From SABY01 sp964612515 (GTDB taxonomy: Bacteria > Bacteroidota > Bacteroidia > Bacteroidales > 4484-276): a DNA stretch of 5,699 bases. The DNA is taken from the NCBI GenBank assembly GCA_964612515.1, contig CAZTCX010000211.1, positions 1 through 5,699 of the forward strand, read 5' to 3'. The notes below the pieces were generated by a model. The model did not search any database, was not told where the DNA came from, and was given only the letters and a program-made list of their open reading frames with translations. The position numbers were made by a program, and so were the translations under genes. The number at the start of each line of letters is the position of its first letter. The stretch's first letter is position 1. Positions 1-5,699 of the stretch are shown piece after piece.

Positions 1-42
1 TTTTGGTATAAATTTTAAATTCAGCAGCCATATCTTTACGAT

Positions 43-777
43 TTATACTTTGGCATCCAGATGATAATCGGCCATGGTAATTTGGTTTTTGTTGATTTCG
101 TCGGAAGCTACCTCACCATCGCGCAGTCGGATGATGCGGTGCGCATGTCGTGCAATATCTTCTTCGTGGGTAACGATGATTACCGTATTGCCAAGTTTAT
201 GAATTTCTTCAAAAAGCCCCATCATTTCTATTGACGTTTTGCTGTCGAGGTTTCCGGTAGGCTCGTCGGCCAGAATGATCGACGGATTATTTACCAGCGC
301 CCTCGCCACAGCAACCCGTTGCCGCTGTCCGCCCGAGAGTTCGTTTGGCTTGTGGTGCACACGATCCGTAAGCTGAACGCTCTCGAGTACCTGCATTGCT
401 CGTTCGTAGCGTTTTGCCTTACTAATGCCGGCATACACCAATGGTAAGGTCACATTCTCGAGTGCCGTTTGGCGTGGCAACAAATTAAAAGTTTGAAATA
501 CAAATCCGATTTCTTTATTTCTAATTTCCGCCAGGCGATTGTCGTCCATCTTACTCACATCTTTATCATTCAGGAAATATTGTCCGCTAGTGGGCGTGTC
601 CAGGCATCCCAGGATATTCATCAGCGTCGATTTACCCGAGCCCGAGGCGCCCATGAGCGCCACATACTCGTTTTCATAGATGTCTAATGTGATGGTGCGC
701 AGGGCTTTGACAACCTGCGTGCCTACCTTGTAGAACTTCTTGATGTCGATGAGCTTGATAATTTTACGCTTTTCCAT
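43..777 (-). CDS. LolD/MacB-type ABC transporter ATP-binding protein
   Basis: This is the cytoplasmic ATPase subunit of an ABC transporter of the LolD/MacB/FtsE type, 244 residues long, a normal length for a stand-alone subunit. All nucleotide-binding motifs are intact: Walker A GASGSGKST at 43-51, Q-loop Gln95 (FVFQTFNLLP), signature LSGGQRQRVAVARAL at 147-161, Walker B IILADEP at 167-173, D-loop TGNLD at 174-178 and the switch His204 (VTHEE). In this family the ATPase drives an FtsX-like permease that extrudes lipoproteins, peptides or drugs, acting from the inner membrane on the periplasm, often with an HlyD-type adaptor. No permease or adaptor is visible; only 42 bp follow the stop, so a partner could lie just beyond the left edge. 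The substrate cannot be read from the ATPase. The ATG at 777 is the only in-frame ATG before Met42 and gives the usual short N-terminus before the first strand; there is no clear Shine-Dalgarno sequence. A 353-bp spacer upstream suggests a separate promoter. Confidence 0.95.
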   Translation of the reverse strand: MEKRKIIKLIDIKKFYKVGTQVVKALRTITLDIYENEYVALMGASGSGKSTLMNILGCLDTPTSGQYFLNDKDVSKMDDNRLAEIRNKEIGFVFQTFNLLPRQTALENVTLPLVYAGISKAKRYERAMQVLESVQLTDRVHHKPNELSGGQRQRVAVARALVNNPSIILADEPTGNLDSKTSIEMMGLFEEIHKLGNTVIIVTHEEDIARHAHRIIRLRDGEVASDEINKNQITMADYHLDAKV

Positions 778-844
778 GCGATGATGATGTTGCAGATGGA
801 CTTTCTTTTTTAATGAATTCCAACCAAAAAGATGATTGAGAGAG

Positions 845-858
845 TTGTGTTAACACAA
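845..858. promoter_or_regulatory. perfect 14-bp palindrome, candidate operator of the ABC ATPase gene
   Basis: TTGTGTTAACACAA reads the same on both strands over all 14 bases. It lies 68 bp upstream of the ABC ATPase start codon, where an operator for a dimeric repressor or activator would be expected. The minus-strand bases 859-856 give a TTTG that could be a Bacteroidota -33 box, and TCTTTTTG at 832-825 is one base from TAnnTTTG, but the 23-base spacing is longer than usual. The promoter is therefore only a possibility; the palindrome itself is seen directly and its function is inferred. Confidence 0.4.
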
Positions 859-901
859 AAGAAAAATGAATATTGCTTTGGATTGATTTTTCCTTGTTCG
901 A

Positions 902-968
902 TGCTAAACACGCGCTGGCGCTAAAAGTTTTAAAAAATCGCCATTCTGGGTGACGTGCGACTTTAGCA
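902..968 (-). repeat. long imperfect inverted repeat (possible structured RNA or dispersed intergenic element)
   Basis: Three arm pairs nest in the correct order. TGCTAAA at 902-908 pairs with TTTAGCA at 962-968, CACG at 909-912 with CGTG at 954-957, and TGGCG at 916-920 with CGCCA at 939-943. An inner TAAAA/TTTTA (922-926 and 928-932) could close the tip. The two outer stems are contiguous on one side, with a 4-base bulge on the other (958-961). The element lies 163 bp downstream of the outer-membrane protein stop and 124 bp upstream of the ABC start. It is not a classical terminator, since no T-run follows the stem. It could be a structured 5' leader or a dispersed repeat; the sequence alone does not decide. 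Confidence 0.35.
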
Positions 969-1130
969 GGCCTCTTTAAAGACCGGCTCCCCGCTGAATT
1001 TAAAAATTCATGCTTTGGCTTTTAATAGTAAAAATCACTAGATTTTAGGCGAAAGCCCATTGATTAGTTCGTTTCTTTTCATCGGGACAAAAGCCCATAA
1101 ATAGATGCGAAACTATGGTTGCATGCGCTT

Positions 1131-2462
1131 TTACAAAGTCAACTGGAACCCAAGCATAAAGCCAAACGTGTGAACTCCCTGCTCACAGGGTGTAGTTCCC
1201 ACTGGGTAAGGTTGATTAGGGAGGCTTCCGCTGATAAAGTTGAGTGGCACATAGCCATCAGTGAAAAAGTATTCGACAAAGATTTTCGACGATTCCTTTA
1301 TCAAAGCGGATACACCAAAAACGGTTTGATTTTGGCGTTCCCACGGTGAGCCAGTATCGCCAGCGATCAGTTTGCTAAATTCTCCCGAAACGGAATATTG
1401 AATAGCGCTGCTTTTGAGATTAAAACTATATTTCGCTCCTACATCCATGGTTGATACTTTTACAGCCTCATAAATATTAAGCGGCGGTGAAGGGTTATAG
1501 GTTCCTTTCCAAACTTTGAGTGTTTGCGCATAGCTACCTTGAACGACGAGCCGCTGCGCTATCTCCAGTTGCGCATAGCCGCTCACGGCAGGGTTGCATT
1601 CATCGCACTCGGCAAAATGGGTGACTGGAAAATCCTGACAATAGGCGCTGCCGTACATGTAGGAGCCCCCCAATTTGAACCCGACTTGATTGGTGATCGG
1701 AATAGTGTAATTAAGATCGGCTGTAAAGTTATTGATAAGCGACGGTACGTTGGTGGAGTCAGCTACCGGCGTGTGGAGTGCCCTGAACTGAGCGCCACCC
1801 TGCACAGCCATGAATGATGCATTAAGATTCCATTTGCGAAAGCCGACCAGTGCTCCATATCCCAGCCCGCCGAACGCGTGCCACGTAGTGGAATTTGAAA
1901 ACGGACTAACGCTACCGGTTTGTCCGAAAGGAGCATCCATCTTACCTAAAGCACCATAAACCGGAAAACGATTTAGGTCACCAACCAAAACAAAGCCTTT
2001 TGTAAGTTGAATTTGGTTACGACCCAAACTGGTGATGGTGCCTTCGCCAAAACTTTGCGCGGGGTTGTAGAGTATTTCGGCATGAAAAGCCAGCCAATCG
2101 TTAACTGCTCCGGTAAGCCCAAGCTGAAAAGAATGAATTACTGCTTCACTCACCTCTTTTCCAATCTGGTTTCGTGAAGTAGGATGACGCATCAGGTAAG
2201 CAAACTTGGAGTCTTTGTTGGATTTTTGATAATCTAAAAGAGAAATCATAGAGGCTCCTATCACTAACTGGCCGTTTTTCAAATGACCCTCTTTGCGCTC
2301 ATCAATTAGTATCTGTACTTTTTGGGGATTCATGGTAGGCTCCAGCATACGATACATCAACCGGGAATTGGTTGTCACAGGTTTTACTCTTTGCAGCGTA
2401 TCCTGACTGTAGGCGGTAATCCCACCCAAAATAAATAATGAAAGGAGTAAGATTTTATACAT
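1131..2462 (-). CDS. outer-membrane beta-barrel (porin-like) protein
   Basis: This 443-residue protein begins with a signal peptide: Lys3, a hydrophobic stretch at 4-15, and a likely signal peptidase I site AYS|Q after residue 19. From about residue 105 the chain consists of alternating hydrophobic and polar segments rich in Gly, Tyr, Phe and Asn, typical of transmembrane beta strands. It ends in a strand-like FGFMLGFQLTL, although the last residue is Leu, not the usual Phe. The segment GKMDAPFG at 173-180 followed by SPFS at 186-189 recalls the 'GK..xPFG' turn of porin-like barrels; a link to LbtU-type siderophore porins is only an impression. It probably forms a pore or receptor in the outer membrane; its substrate is unknown. 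Four cysteines (275, 286, 289, 425) are unusual for a barrel. The ATG at 2462 is chosen because the signal peptide starts there. It has a 385-bp spacer upstream and 353 bp downstream, so it is probably transcribed alone. Confidence 0.8.
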   Translation of the reverse strand: MYKILLLSLFILGGITAYSQDTLQRVKPVTTNSRLMYRMLEPTMNPQKVQILIDERKEGHLKNGQLVIGASMISLLDYQKSNKDSKFAYLMRHPTSRNQIGKEVSEAVIHSFQLGLTGAVNDWLAFHAEILYNPAQSFGEGTITSLGRNQIQLTKGFVLVGDLNRFPVYGALGKMDAPFGQTGSVSPFSNSTTWHAFGGLGYGALVGFRKWNLNASFMAVQGGAQFRALHTPVADSTNVPSLINNFTADLNYTIPITNQVGFKLGGSYMYGSAYCQDFPVTHFAECDECNPAVSGYAQLEIAQRLVVQGSYAQTLKVWKGTYNPSPPLNIYEAVKVSTMDVGAKYSFNLKSSAIQYSVSGEFSKLIAGDTGSPWERQNQTVFGVSALIKESSKIFVEYFFTDGYVPLNFISGSLPNQPYPVGTTPCEQGVHTFGFMLGFQLTL

Positions 2463-2643
2463 GGTTGTTTCGATTTTAGGAATTCAGTACACTGTTCTAT
2501 TAAAATATTCGAGATAGCCTTTTTTTAAAAACATATCTTCAGTGTGGCGTTTTCACTAATGAATTATAAAGACGATTTCAAAAAGTATTTCAAATAAAAG
2601 CAACGTAAAAAAAGTCTGCCACCGGGTTACCACGATATCAGAA

Positions 2644-2660
2644 TTATTTGAATCGAATAA
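2644..2660. repeat. 17-bp imperfect dyad
   Basis: The two halves, TTATTTGA and TCGAATAA, are complementary except for one T/G position, around a central A. It sits about 180 bp upstream of the outer-membrane protein start. In RNA the mismatch would be a G-U wobble, giving an 8-bp stem, but the single-base loop is too tight without opening inner pairs. It may be a protein-binding site or chance in AT-rich DNA. Confidence 0.2.
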
Positions 2661-2695
2661 AACGTAAAGTCGGTGCTAATGTTTAGAAGCAAAAA

Positions 2696-2714
2696 GTTAA
2701 TTAATTGTTAATTA
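2696..2714. repeat. two direct GTTAATTA repeats spaced one helical turn apart
   Basis: GTTAATTA occurs at 2696-2703 and again at 2707-2714, a period of 11 bp, so both copies face the same side of the helix. The first overlaps the palindrome TTAATTAA at 2697-2704. It lies about 235 bp upstream of the outer-membrane protein start and 135 bp past the comM stop. This could be a tandem regulator site, but the region is AT-rich and chance is a real alternative. Confidence 0.25.
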
Positions 2715-2847
2715 TTTCCTCGCAAGAACAGCGAAAATTAAGAAACGGTTTTTGACTTTGTTATCAGCTACTTAAAAGGTGAAGTTGCCATCTTTACTTA
2801 GGAATGAGTGGTGGAAGAGAAGAAAACAGATAATATTTATGCTTCGA

Positions 2848-4389
2848 TCATTTTCCCCAGCTTTCGCGGTCGAGGCTGCGGTAGTGGATGGCTTCGGCCA
2901 GATGCTCAGAGAGGATATCGGCGCTGCCTTCGAGGTCGGCAATGGTGCGCGAAACCTTGAGGATGCGGTCGTAGGCGCGTGCCGAGAGACTGAGTTTTTC
3001 CATGGCGTTTTTTAGCATGAGCTGGCCGGTGCTGTCTATTTTACAAATTTCGCGCAGTAGCTTGCTGGTCATTTGTGCATTACAATGGATATTTTTAGTG
3101 GCTTCGTAGCGCTTCTCCTGAATTTTTCGTGCCTGTACCACGCGCTCACGAACGACAGCACTTTTCTCGCCGTTGCGCGCTTCCGACAATTCTTTAAAGG
3201 GTACGGGCACCACCTCCACGTGGATGTCTATTCGGTCGAGCAGCGGGCCGGAGATTTTGTTGAGATATTTCTGCACGATGCCCGGACCACACATACACTG
3301 CGTAGTGGGATGGTTGTAATAGCCGCACGGGCAGGGATTCATGGCGGCTACCAGCATGAAGCTGGCCGGGTATTCTACCGAGAGGCGCGCCCGCGAAATC
3401 GTCACCACACGGTCTTCGATAGGTTGACGAAGCACTTCGAGCACCGTGCGCTTGAACTCCGGCAGCTCGTCGAGAAACAAAACGCCATTGTGCGCCAGCG
3501 ATATTTCGCCCGGTTGCGGATTGCTGCCACCGCCAACCAGTGCCACATCGCTGATGGTATGATGCGGCGAGCGGAACGGTCGCACAGCGATGAGCGAGGT
3601 GTTGCGGCTCATGCGTCCCGCCACCGAATGTATTTTTGTGGTTTCAAGCGCCTCGTGCAGATTGAGCGGCGGCAGGATTGAAGGTAGCCTTTTGGCGAGC
3701 ATGGTTTTGCCAGAGCCTGGTGGACCAATAAGAATAACGTTGTGGCCTCCGGCAGCAGCAATCTCCAGCGCACGCTTTATGTTTTCCTGCCCTTTTACAT
3801 CCATAAAATCAAATTCGTACTCATTGAGGCTGGCGTAAAACTCATCGCGCGTATTGATGATGGTTTGCTCAAGTTCTTTGGTACCATTAAAAAAATCGAT
3901 GACCTCCTTAATATTTTCAACGCCGTACACTTTTATGTCGCCGACGATAGCCGCTTCTCGGGCATTTTGCTTTGGCAGTATAAAACCCTCGAAACCTTTT
4001 TTGCGTGCTTCGATGGCGATAGGCAGTGCGCCGCGGATGGGTTGCAACCCGCCGTCGAGCGAAAGCTCGCCCATGATGATGTAGCGATCGATATCTTTGG
4101 AACCAATCTGGTCGGAAGCGGCCAGGATGCCGGTGGCAATGGTGAGATCGTACGCGGAACCCTCCTTGCGGATATCGGCAGGAGCCATGTTAATCACAAT
4201 CTTTTTGCCGGGCAGCCGGTAGCCAATATAGCTCAGCGCCGATTCGATGCGCTGCTGGCTCTCCTTTACAGCGCTGTCGGGCAGTCCAACCATAAAGAAA
4301 TTTACACCTGTATCTACATTTACCTCCACGGTGATGGTGATGGCATCAACGCCCTGAATGGCACTTCCGTAAGTTTTTATGAGCTTCAT
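2848..4389 (-). CDS. comM: ComM/YifB family Mg-chelatase-like AAA+ ATPase
   Basis: This is a full-length member (513 residues) of the YifB/ComM family. In Haemophilus and Vibrio, ComM is a hexameric helicase that drives branch migration during integration of transforming DNA; in lineages without competence its role is less clear. The order of parts is typical: an N-terminal ChlI-like domain from about 20 to 140 (MVGLPDSAVKES at 33-44, NMAPADIRKEGSAYDL at 67-82), then the AAA+ core with Walker A GPPGSGKT at 222-229, the family motif RPFRSPHHTISD at 270-281, Walker B VLFLDELPEF at 303-312, and LLDRIDIHVEV at 383-393. The C-terminal LSARAYDRILKVSRTIADLEGS lies at 468-489. Two paired cysteine motifs (Cys353/355 in NPCPCG, Cys365/367) match the family. 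The ATG at 4389 gives the conserved start MKLIKTYGSAIQGVDA. It follows the preceding frame by 59 bp, so read-through is possible. It appears intact and functional; a competence role here is inferred from homology only. Confidence 0.97.
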   Translation of the reverse strand: MKLIKTYGSAIQGVDAITITVEVNVDTGVNFFMVGLPDSAVKESQQRIESALSYIGYRLPGKKIVINMAPADIRKEGSAYDLTIATGILAASDQIGSKDIDRYIIMGELSLDGGLQPIRGALPIAIEARKKGFEGFILPKQNAREAAIVGDIKVYGVENIKEVIDFFNGTKELEQTIINTRDEFYASLNEYEFDFMDVKGQENIKRALEIAAAGGHNVILIGPPGSGKTMLAKRLPSILPPLNLHEALETTKIHSVAGRMSRNTSLIAVRPFRSPHHTISDVALVGGGSNPQPGEISLAHNGVLFLDELPEFKRTVLEVLRQPIEDRVVTISRARLSVEYPASFMLVAAMNPCPCGYYNHPTTQCMCGPGIVQKYLNKISGPLLDRIDIHVEVVPVPFKELSEARNGEKSAVVRERVVQARKIQEKRYEATKNIHCNAQMTSKLLREICKIDSTGQLMLKNAMEKLSLSARAYDRILKVSRTIADLEGSADILSEHLAEAIHYRSLDRESWGK

Positions 4390-4448
4390 ACGCTGAGCGG
4401 TGCTTCATTGGAAAAGCGGCTGCAAGGTAATAATATTCAGCGAAAGCG

Positions 4449-4883
4449 CTAACGATTTTTCTTAAGCACAAAATCGAGCCCGTCCACAATGTCGCCCCAC
4501 TGCGAGGCTTCGATGGTAAATTCGATGCGCGCAGGTACGGCGGTCATGTTTATTTTTTCGAGTTGCTCCGTATTGATGGCGGCGTAGTAATTGCCGGGAG
4601 CCAATCCCAAAAACGTGAAGTAGCCATCGCGTTCGCTCATCACCTGTTTTTTTAGCCGCCCGTTTTCGGTAAAAATGTCGATACGCACGCGTCCCTGAGC
4701 TTTTACGGAAGTGCTGTCCTGCAAATACACCATTCCGTTGATCTCGCCCATCGGGTACACCGGAATCTCGATGCGTTTAAACTGATTGGGATCGATAAAA
4801 ATCTCGAGGNNNNNNNNNNTATTTAGAACAAAATCCAGCCCCGCTGTAATGTAAGTACTTTCCTGTTTTGGGGAATTATCCAT
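4449..4883 (-). CDS. fragment of a protein with a C-terminal carboxypeptidase-regulatory-like domain, broken by an assembly gap
   Basis: The apparent frame of 144 residues includes four unknown residues (22-25) from a run of N, so its continuity is not established. Residues 46-105 look like a carboxypeptidase-regulatory-like/Cna-B beta-sandwich: GEINGMVYL, then VRIDIFTENG, SERDGYFTFLGLAPGNYYAAI. The preceding PNQFKRIEIPVYPMGEI resembles the tail of long secreted Bacteroidota proteins carrying several such domains. The start at 4883 (MDNSPKQES) has no signal peptide, odd for this kind of domain, which is normally exported. This points to a missing N-terminal part: a decayed gene, a misjoined scaffold, or a much larger true gap. 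GLDFVL occurs at 15-20 and again at 135-140, also similar at DNA level. The stop TAG at 4449-4451 and the 3' part (4449-4809) are reliable; the 5' part is not. No function can be assigned beyond a likely surface or adhesive structural role. It ends 59 bp before comM. Confidence 0.55.
   Translation of the reverse strand: MDNSPKQESTYITAGLDFVLNXXXXLEIFIDPNQFKRIEIPVYPMGEINGMVYLQDSTSVKAQGRVRIDIFTENGRLKKQVMSERDGYFTFLGLAPGNYYAAINTEQLEKINMTAVPARIEFTIEASQWGDIVDGLDFVLKKNR
4468..4492 (-). repeat. copy A of a diverged 25-bp repeat encoding GLDFVL
   Basis: This segment matches 4828-4852 at 19 of 25 positions, in the same orientation and 360 bases away as the sequence is written. Both copies encode GLDFVL, here near the C-terminus of the gap-interrupted frame. 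It could be the end motif of a repeated domain unit, or a paralogous stretch that confused the assembler. Confidence 0.45.
4810..4819. other. assembly gap (10 N)
   Basis: Ten unresolved bases interrupt the frame at 4449-4883. A run of exactly ten can be a placeholder for an unknown length rather than a measured one, so both the distance and the reading frame across it are uncertain. Confidence 0.99.
4828..4852 (-). repeat. copy B of a diverged 25-bp repeat encoding GLDFVL
   Basis: This is the partner of 4468-4492 (19 of 25 identical). It ends 8 bases from the gap, so the contig breaks just beside a sequence that resembles the 3' end of the same gene. Confidence 0.45.
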
Positions 4884-4969
4884 TAATACAATACAAAGAG
4901 ATTCAAATCCAAAAAACTTGAGAGATTAAGAAGTAGAGGAAGGAGATTTTTAATATCGATTTCCGGATG

Positions 4970-5699
4970 CTACTCCTCCTGCGGTTTATCGCGGTCTTTG
5001 ATCTTTATGTAGCGACTTCGCTTCTTCGGTGCGGAAGGAACCAGCCCATACCTATGGATTTTGTTGTTGAGCGTAGGTCGCGTAATCTGCAAAATTTCAG
5101 AGGTTTTCACCTTGTTCCAGTGTGTGGCTTCGAGAATTTTGTGGATGTGAATCTTCTCTATTTTGTGCATGGGCAGCAAATCTTCATCGGAGTTGCTTAG
5201 TCCCCGTGGGTGTGTGATTCCCGGCAGTATAGGTATGTTCCTCAGCTCAAGCACATCGTTGTGGGCAAGAATGGCAGCCTGGGTAAGTACATTTTCGAGC
5301 TCGCGGATGTTGCCGGGCCACGAATAATTCTTCAGATAATTCAACACGCCATCTTCTATTTTGGAAATCTTTTTGTTGAGCTGACGGTTGAGACGTGATA
5401 AGATGATTTGCGCAAGCTCGTCGATGTCATCCAGGCGGTCGCGTAACGGTGGCAGGTGGATAACAAACATGCGCAGCCGGTAGAGCAGTTCCTGCAAAAA
5501 CTCTTTATCTACTGCTGCCTGCTCATCGTTGATGGAAGAGCCGGAAACGAGCCGTGCCTGCAATGGAACGGTGGTGCCATCAGGGCGTACAATCAGGTGG
5601 TGATCCAAAGCTATCAGCAGCTTTTCCTGCAGGCTGTGCGGCAACTCACGAAATTCGCCCATATAAACGGTTCCTTTGCCAACAGTTTCCAGTTTTCCA
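4970..5699 (-). CDS. sigma-54-dependent-type (NtrC family) AAA+ regulator with Fis HTH, 5' end off the window, degenerate ATPase
   Basis: The visible 242 residues are the C-terminal half of the AAA+ domain and the DNA-binding domain of an NtrC-like activator. The frame stays open to the right edge, so the ATG at 5662 is internal; Walker A, the GAFTGA loop and any receiver or sensor domain lie outside. Family landmarks are clear: ELPHSLQEKLLIAL after Walker B, LPPLRDRLDDI at 82-92, the sensor II motif WPGNIREL at 127-134, and a Fis-type helix-turn-helix at about 194-217 (WNKVKTSEILQITRPTLNNKI), then a charged tail. Several catalytic positions are changed. Walker B, usually GTLFLDE, reads GTVYMGE (9-15), losing the Asp. 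Sensor I, usually AATN, reads SGSS (52-55). The FRxDL arginine, a proposed arginine finger in relatives, is Leu (FLQEL at 67-71), though the following YRL arginine is kept. It probably binds DNA, but may not activate sigma-54 by ATP hydrolysis. Its target is unknown; the nearest gene starts 86 bp downstream. Confidence 0.88.
   Translation of the reverse strand, partial: GKLETVGKGTVYMGEFRELPHSLQEKLLIALDHHLIVRPDGTTVPLQARLVSGSSINDEQAAVDKEFLQELLYRLRMFVIHLPPLRDRLDDIDELAQIILSRLNRQLNKKISKIEDGVLNYLKNYSWPGNIRELENVLTQAAILAHNDVLELRNIPILPGITHPRGLSNSDEDLLPMHKIEKIHIHKILEATHWNKVKTSEILQITRPTLNNKIHRYGLVPSAPKKRSRYIKIKDRDKPQEE

Larger units (their letters stand above)
778..1130. other. 353-bp spacer between the outer-membrane protein gene and the ABC ATPase gene
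   Basis: No gene can be supported here. The flanks are AT-rich, but about 900-1000 is noticeably richer in GC. It contains the perfect palindrome at 845-858, the imperfect hairpin at 902-968 and a 7-bp inverted repeat with a 2-base spacer at 995-1010 (TGAATTT/AAATTCA). On the minus strand one frame stays open from 1021 to a stop at 764-766, but it has no ATG and overlaps the ABC start out of frame. No convincing GC stem followed by a T-run marks the end of the upstream transcript, and no good match to the Bacteroidota promoter pattern (TTTG, then TAnnTTTG) is visible. Confidence 0.6.
2463..2847. other. 385-bp AT-rich spacer upstream of the outer-membrane protein gene
   Basis: I find no gene here. 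The spacer separates the comM stop from the outer-membrane protein start and should hold the latter's promoter and a comM transcript end. It contains paired GTTAATTA repeats (2696-2714) and a 17-bp imperfect dyad at 2644-2660 (TTATT.GA.TC.AATAA). The best -7-like match on the minus strand is TTTATTTG at 2598-2591, one base off TAnnTTTG, with no -33 box at the right distance. No sigma-54 -24/-12 element and no intrinsic terminator hairpin are apparent. Confidence 0.6.

Noticed and set aside
825..859. Bacteroidota-type promoter (TTTG at 859-856, TCTTTTTG at 832-825) for the ABC gene
   Set aside because: The -7 box has a mismatch at a key base and the 23-base spacer is longer than usual, so I mention it only as a possibility with the palindrome.
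995..1010. TGAATTT/AAATTCA inverted repeat as a terminator
   Set aside because: The stem is 7 bp and almost all A-T with a 2-base loop and no following T-run; it would be too weak for termination.
1524..1817. 97-codon open frame on the plus strand
   Set aside because: It is antisense to the outer-membrane protein gene, which has a signal peptide and barrel pattern; there is no independent support.
2463..2847. Sigma-54 (-24/-12) promoter for the outer-membrane protein gene, suggested by the nearby NtrC-like regulator
   Set aside because: No TGGCA...TTGC pair with correct spacing occurs on the minus strand; the only GCAA/GCCA pair (around 2600-2621) is too far apart.
3073..3681. 202-codon open frame on the plus strand
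   Set aside because: It lies wholly opposite comM, whose minus-strand translation carries all family motifs. The translation (many His and Arg, no domain) is that of an antisense shadow in GC-richer coding DNA.
3742..4452. 236-codon open frame on the plus strand
   Set aside because: It is antisense to the conserved N-terminal half of comM and has no recognisable motif or start context.
4973..4980. Strong Shine-Dalgarno-like AGGAGG on the minus strand at the end of the regulator gene
   Set aside because: It encodes the terminal Glu-Glu codons just before the stop, and no start codon follows at a suitable distance, so it is coincidental.

Overview
The window looks like chromosomal DNA of a member of the Bacteroidota, probably from a draft or metagenomic assembly because it contains a 10-base run of N. 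The phylum is inferred from the style of the proteins: an outer-membrane protein whose signal peptide ends in AYS|Q, a fragment resembling the C-terminal end of the large secreted proteins common in this phylum, gene starts without a clear Shine-Dalgarno sequence, and AT-rich spacers around GC-richer genes. I cannot place it below phylum level.

All five genes lie on the minus strand, so transcription runs from high to low coordinates. In that order they are: (1) the 3' part of a sigma-54-type (NtrC-like) AAA+ regulator with a C-terminal Fis helix-turn-helix, cut by the right edge (4970-5699); (2) a short, gap-interrupted frame ending in a carboxypeptidase-regulatory-like beta-sandwich domain (4449-4883); (3) an intact ComM/YifB AAA+ ATPase (2848-4389); (4) a 443-residue outer-membrane beta-barrel protein with a signal peptide (1131-2462); (5) a LolD/MacB-type ABC transporter ATPase (43-777), whose permease is not visible and may lie beyond the left edge.

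The spacers between genes 1, 2 and 3 are short (86 and 59 bp), so read-through is possible. Genes 4 and 5 are each preceded by long AT-rich spacers (385 and 353 bp) and probably have their own promoters. The 353-bp spacer holds the most structure: a perfect 14-bp palindrome 68 bp upstream of the ABC gene, and a GC-richer block that can fold into a long imperfect hairpin. The genes do not form one pathway. ComM acts in DNA recombination during transformation, the barrel and the ABC ATPase are envelope functions, and the regulator's target is unknown.

No CRISPR array, transposase, tRNA or rRNA is visible. The two points most worth following are the regulator's AAA+ domain, which has lost several residues needed for ATP hydrolysis, and the gene around the assembly gap, which is probably not what its apparent reading frame suggests.
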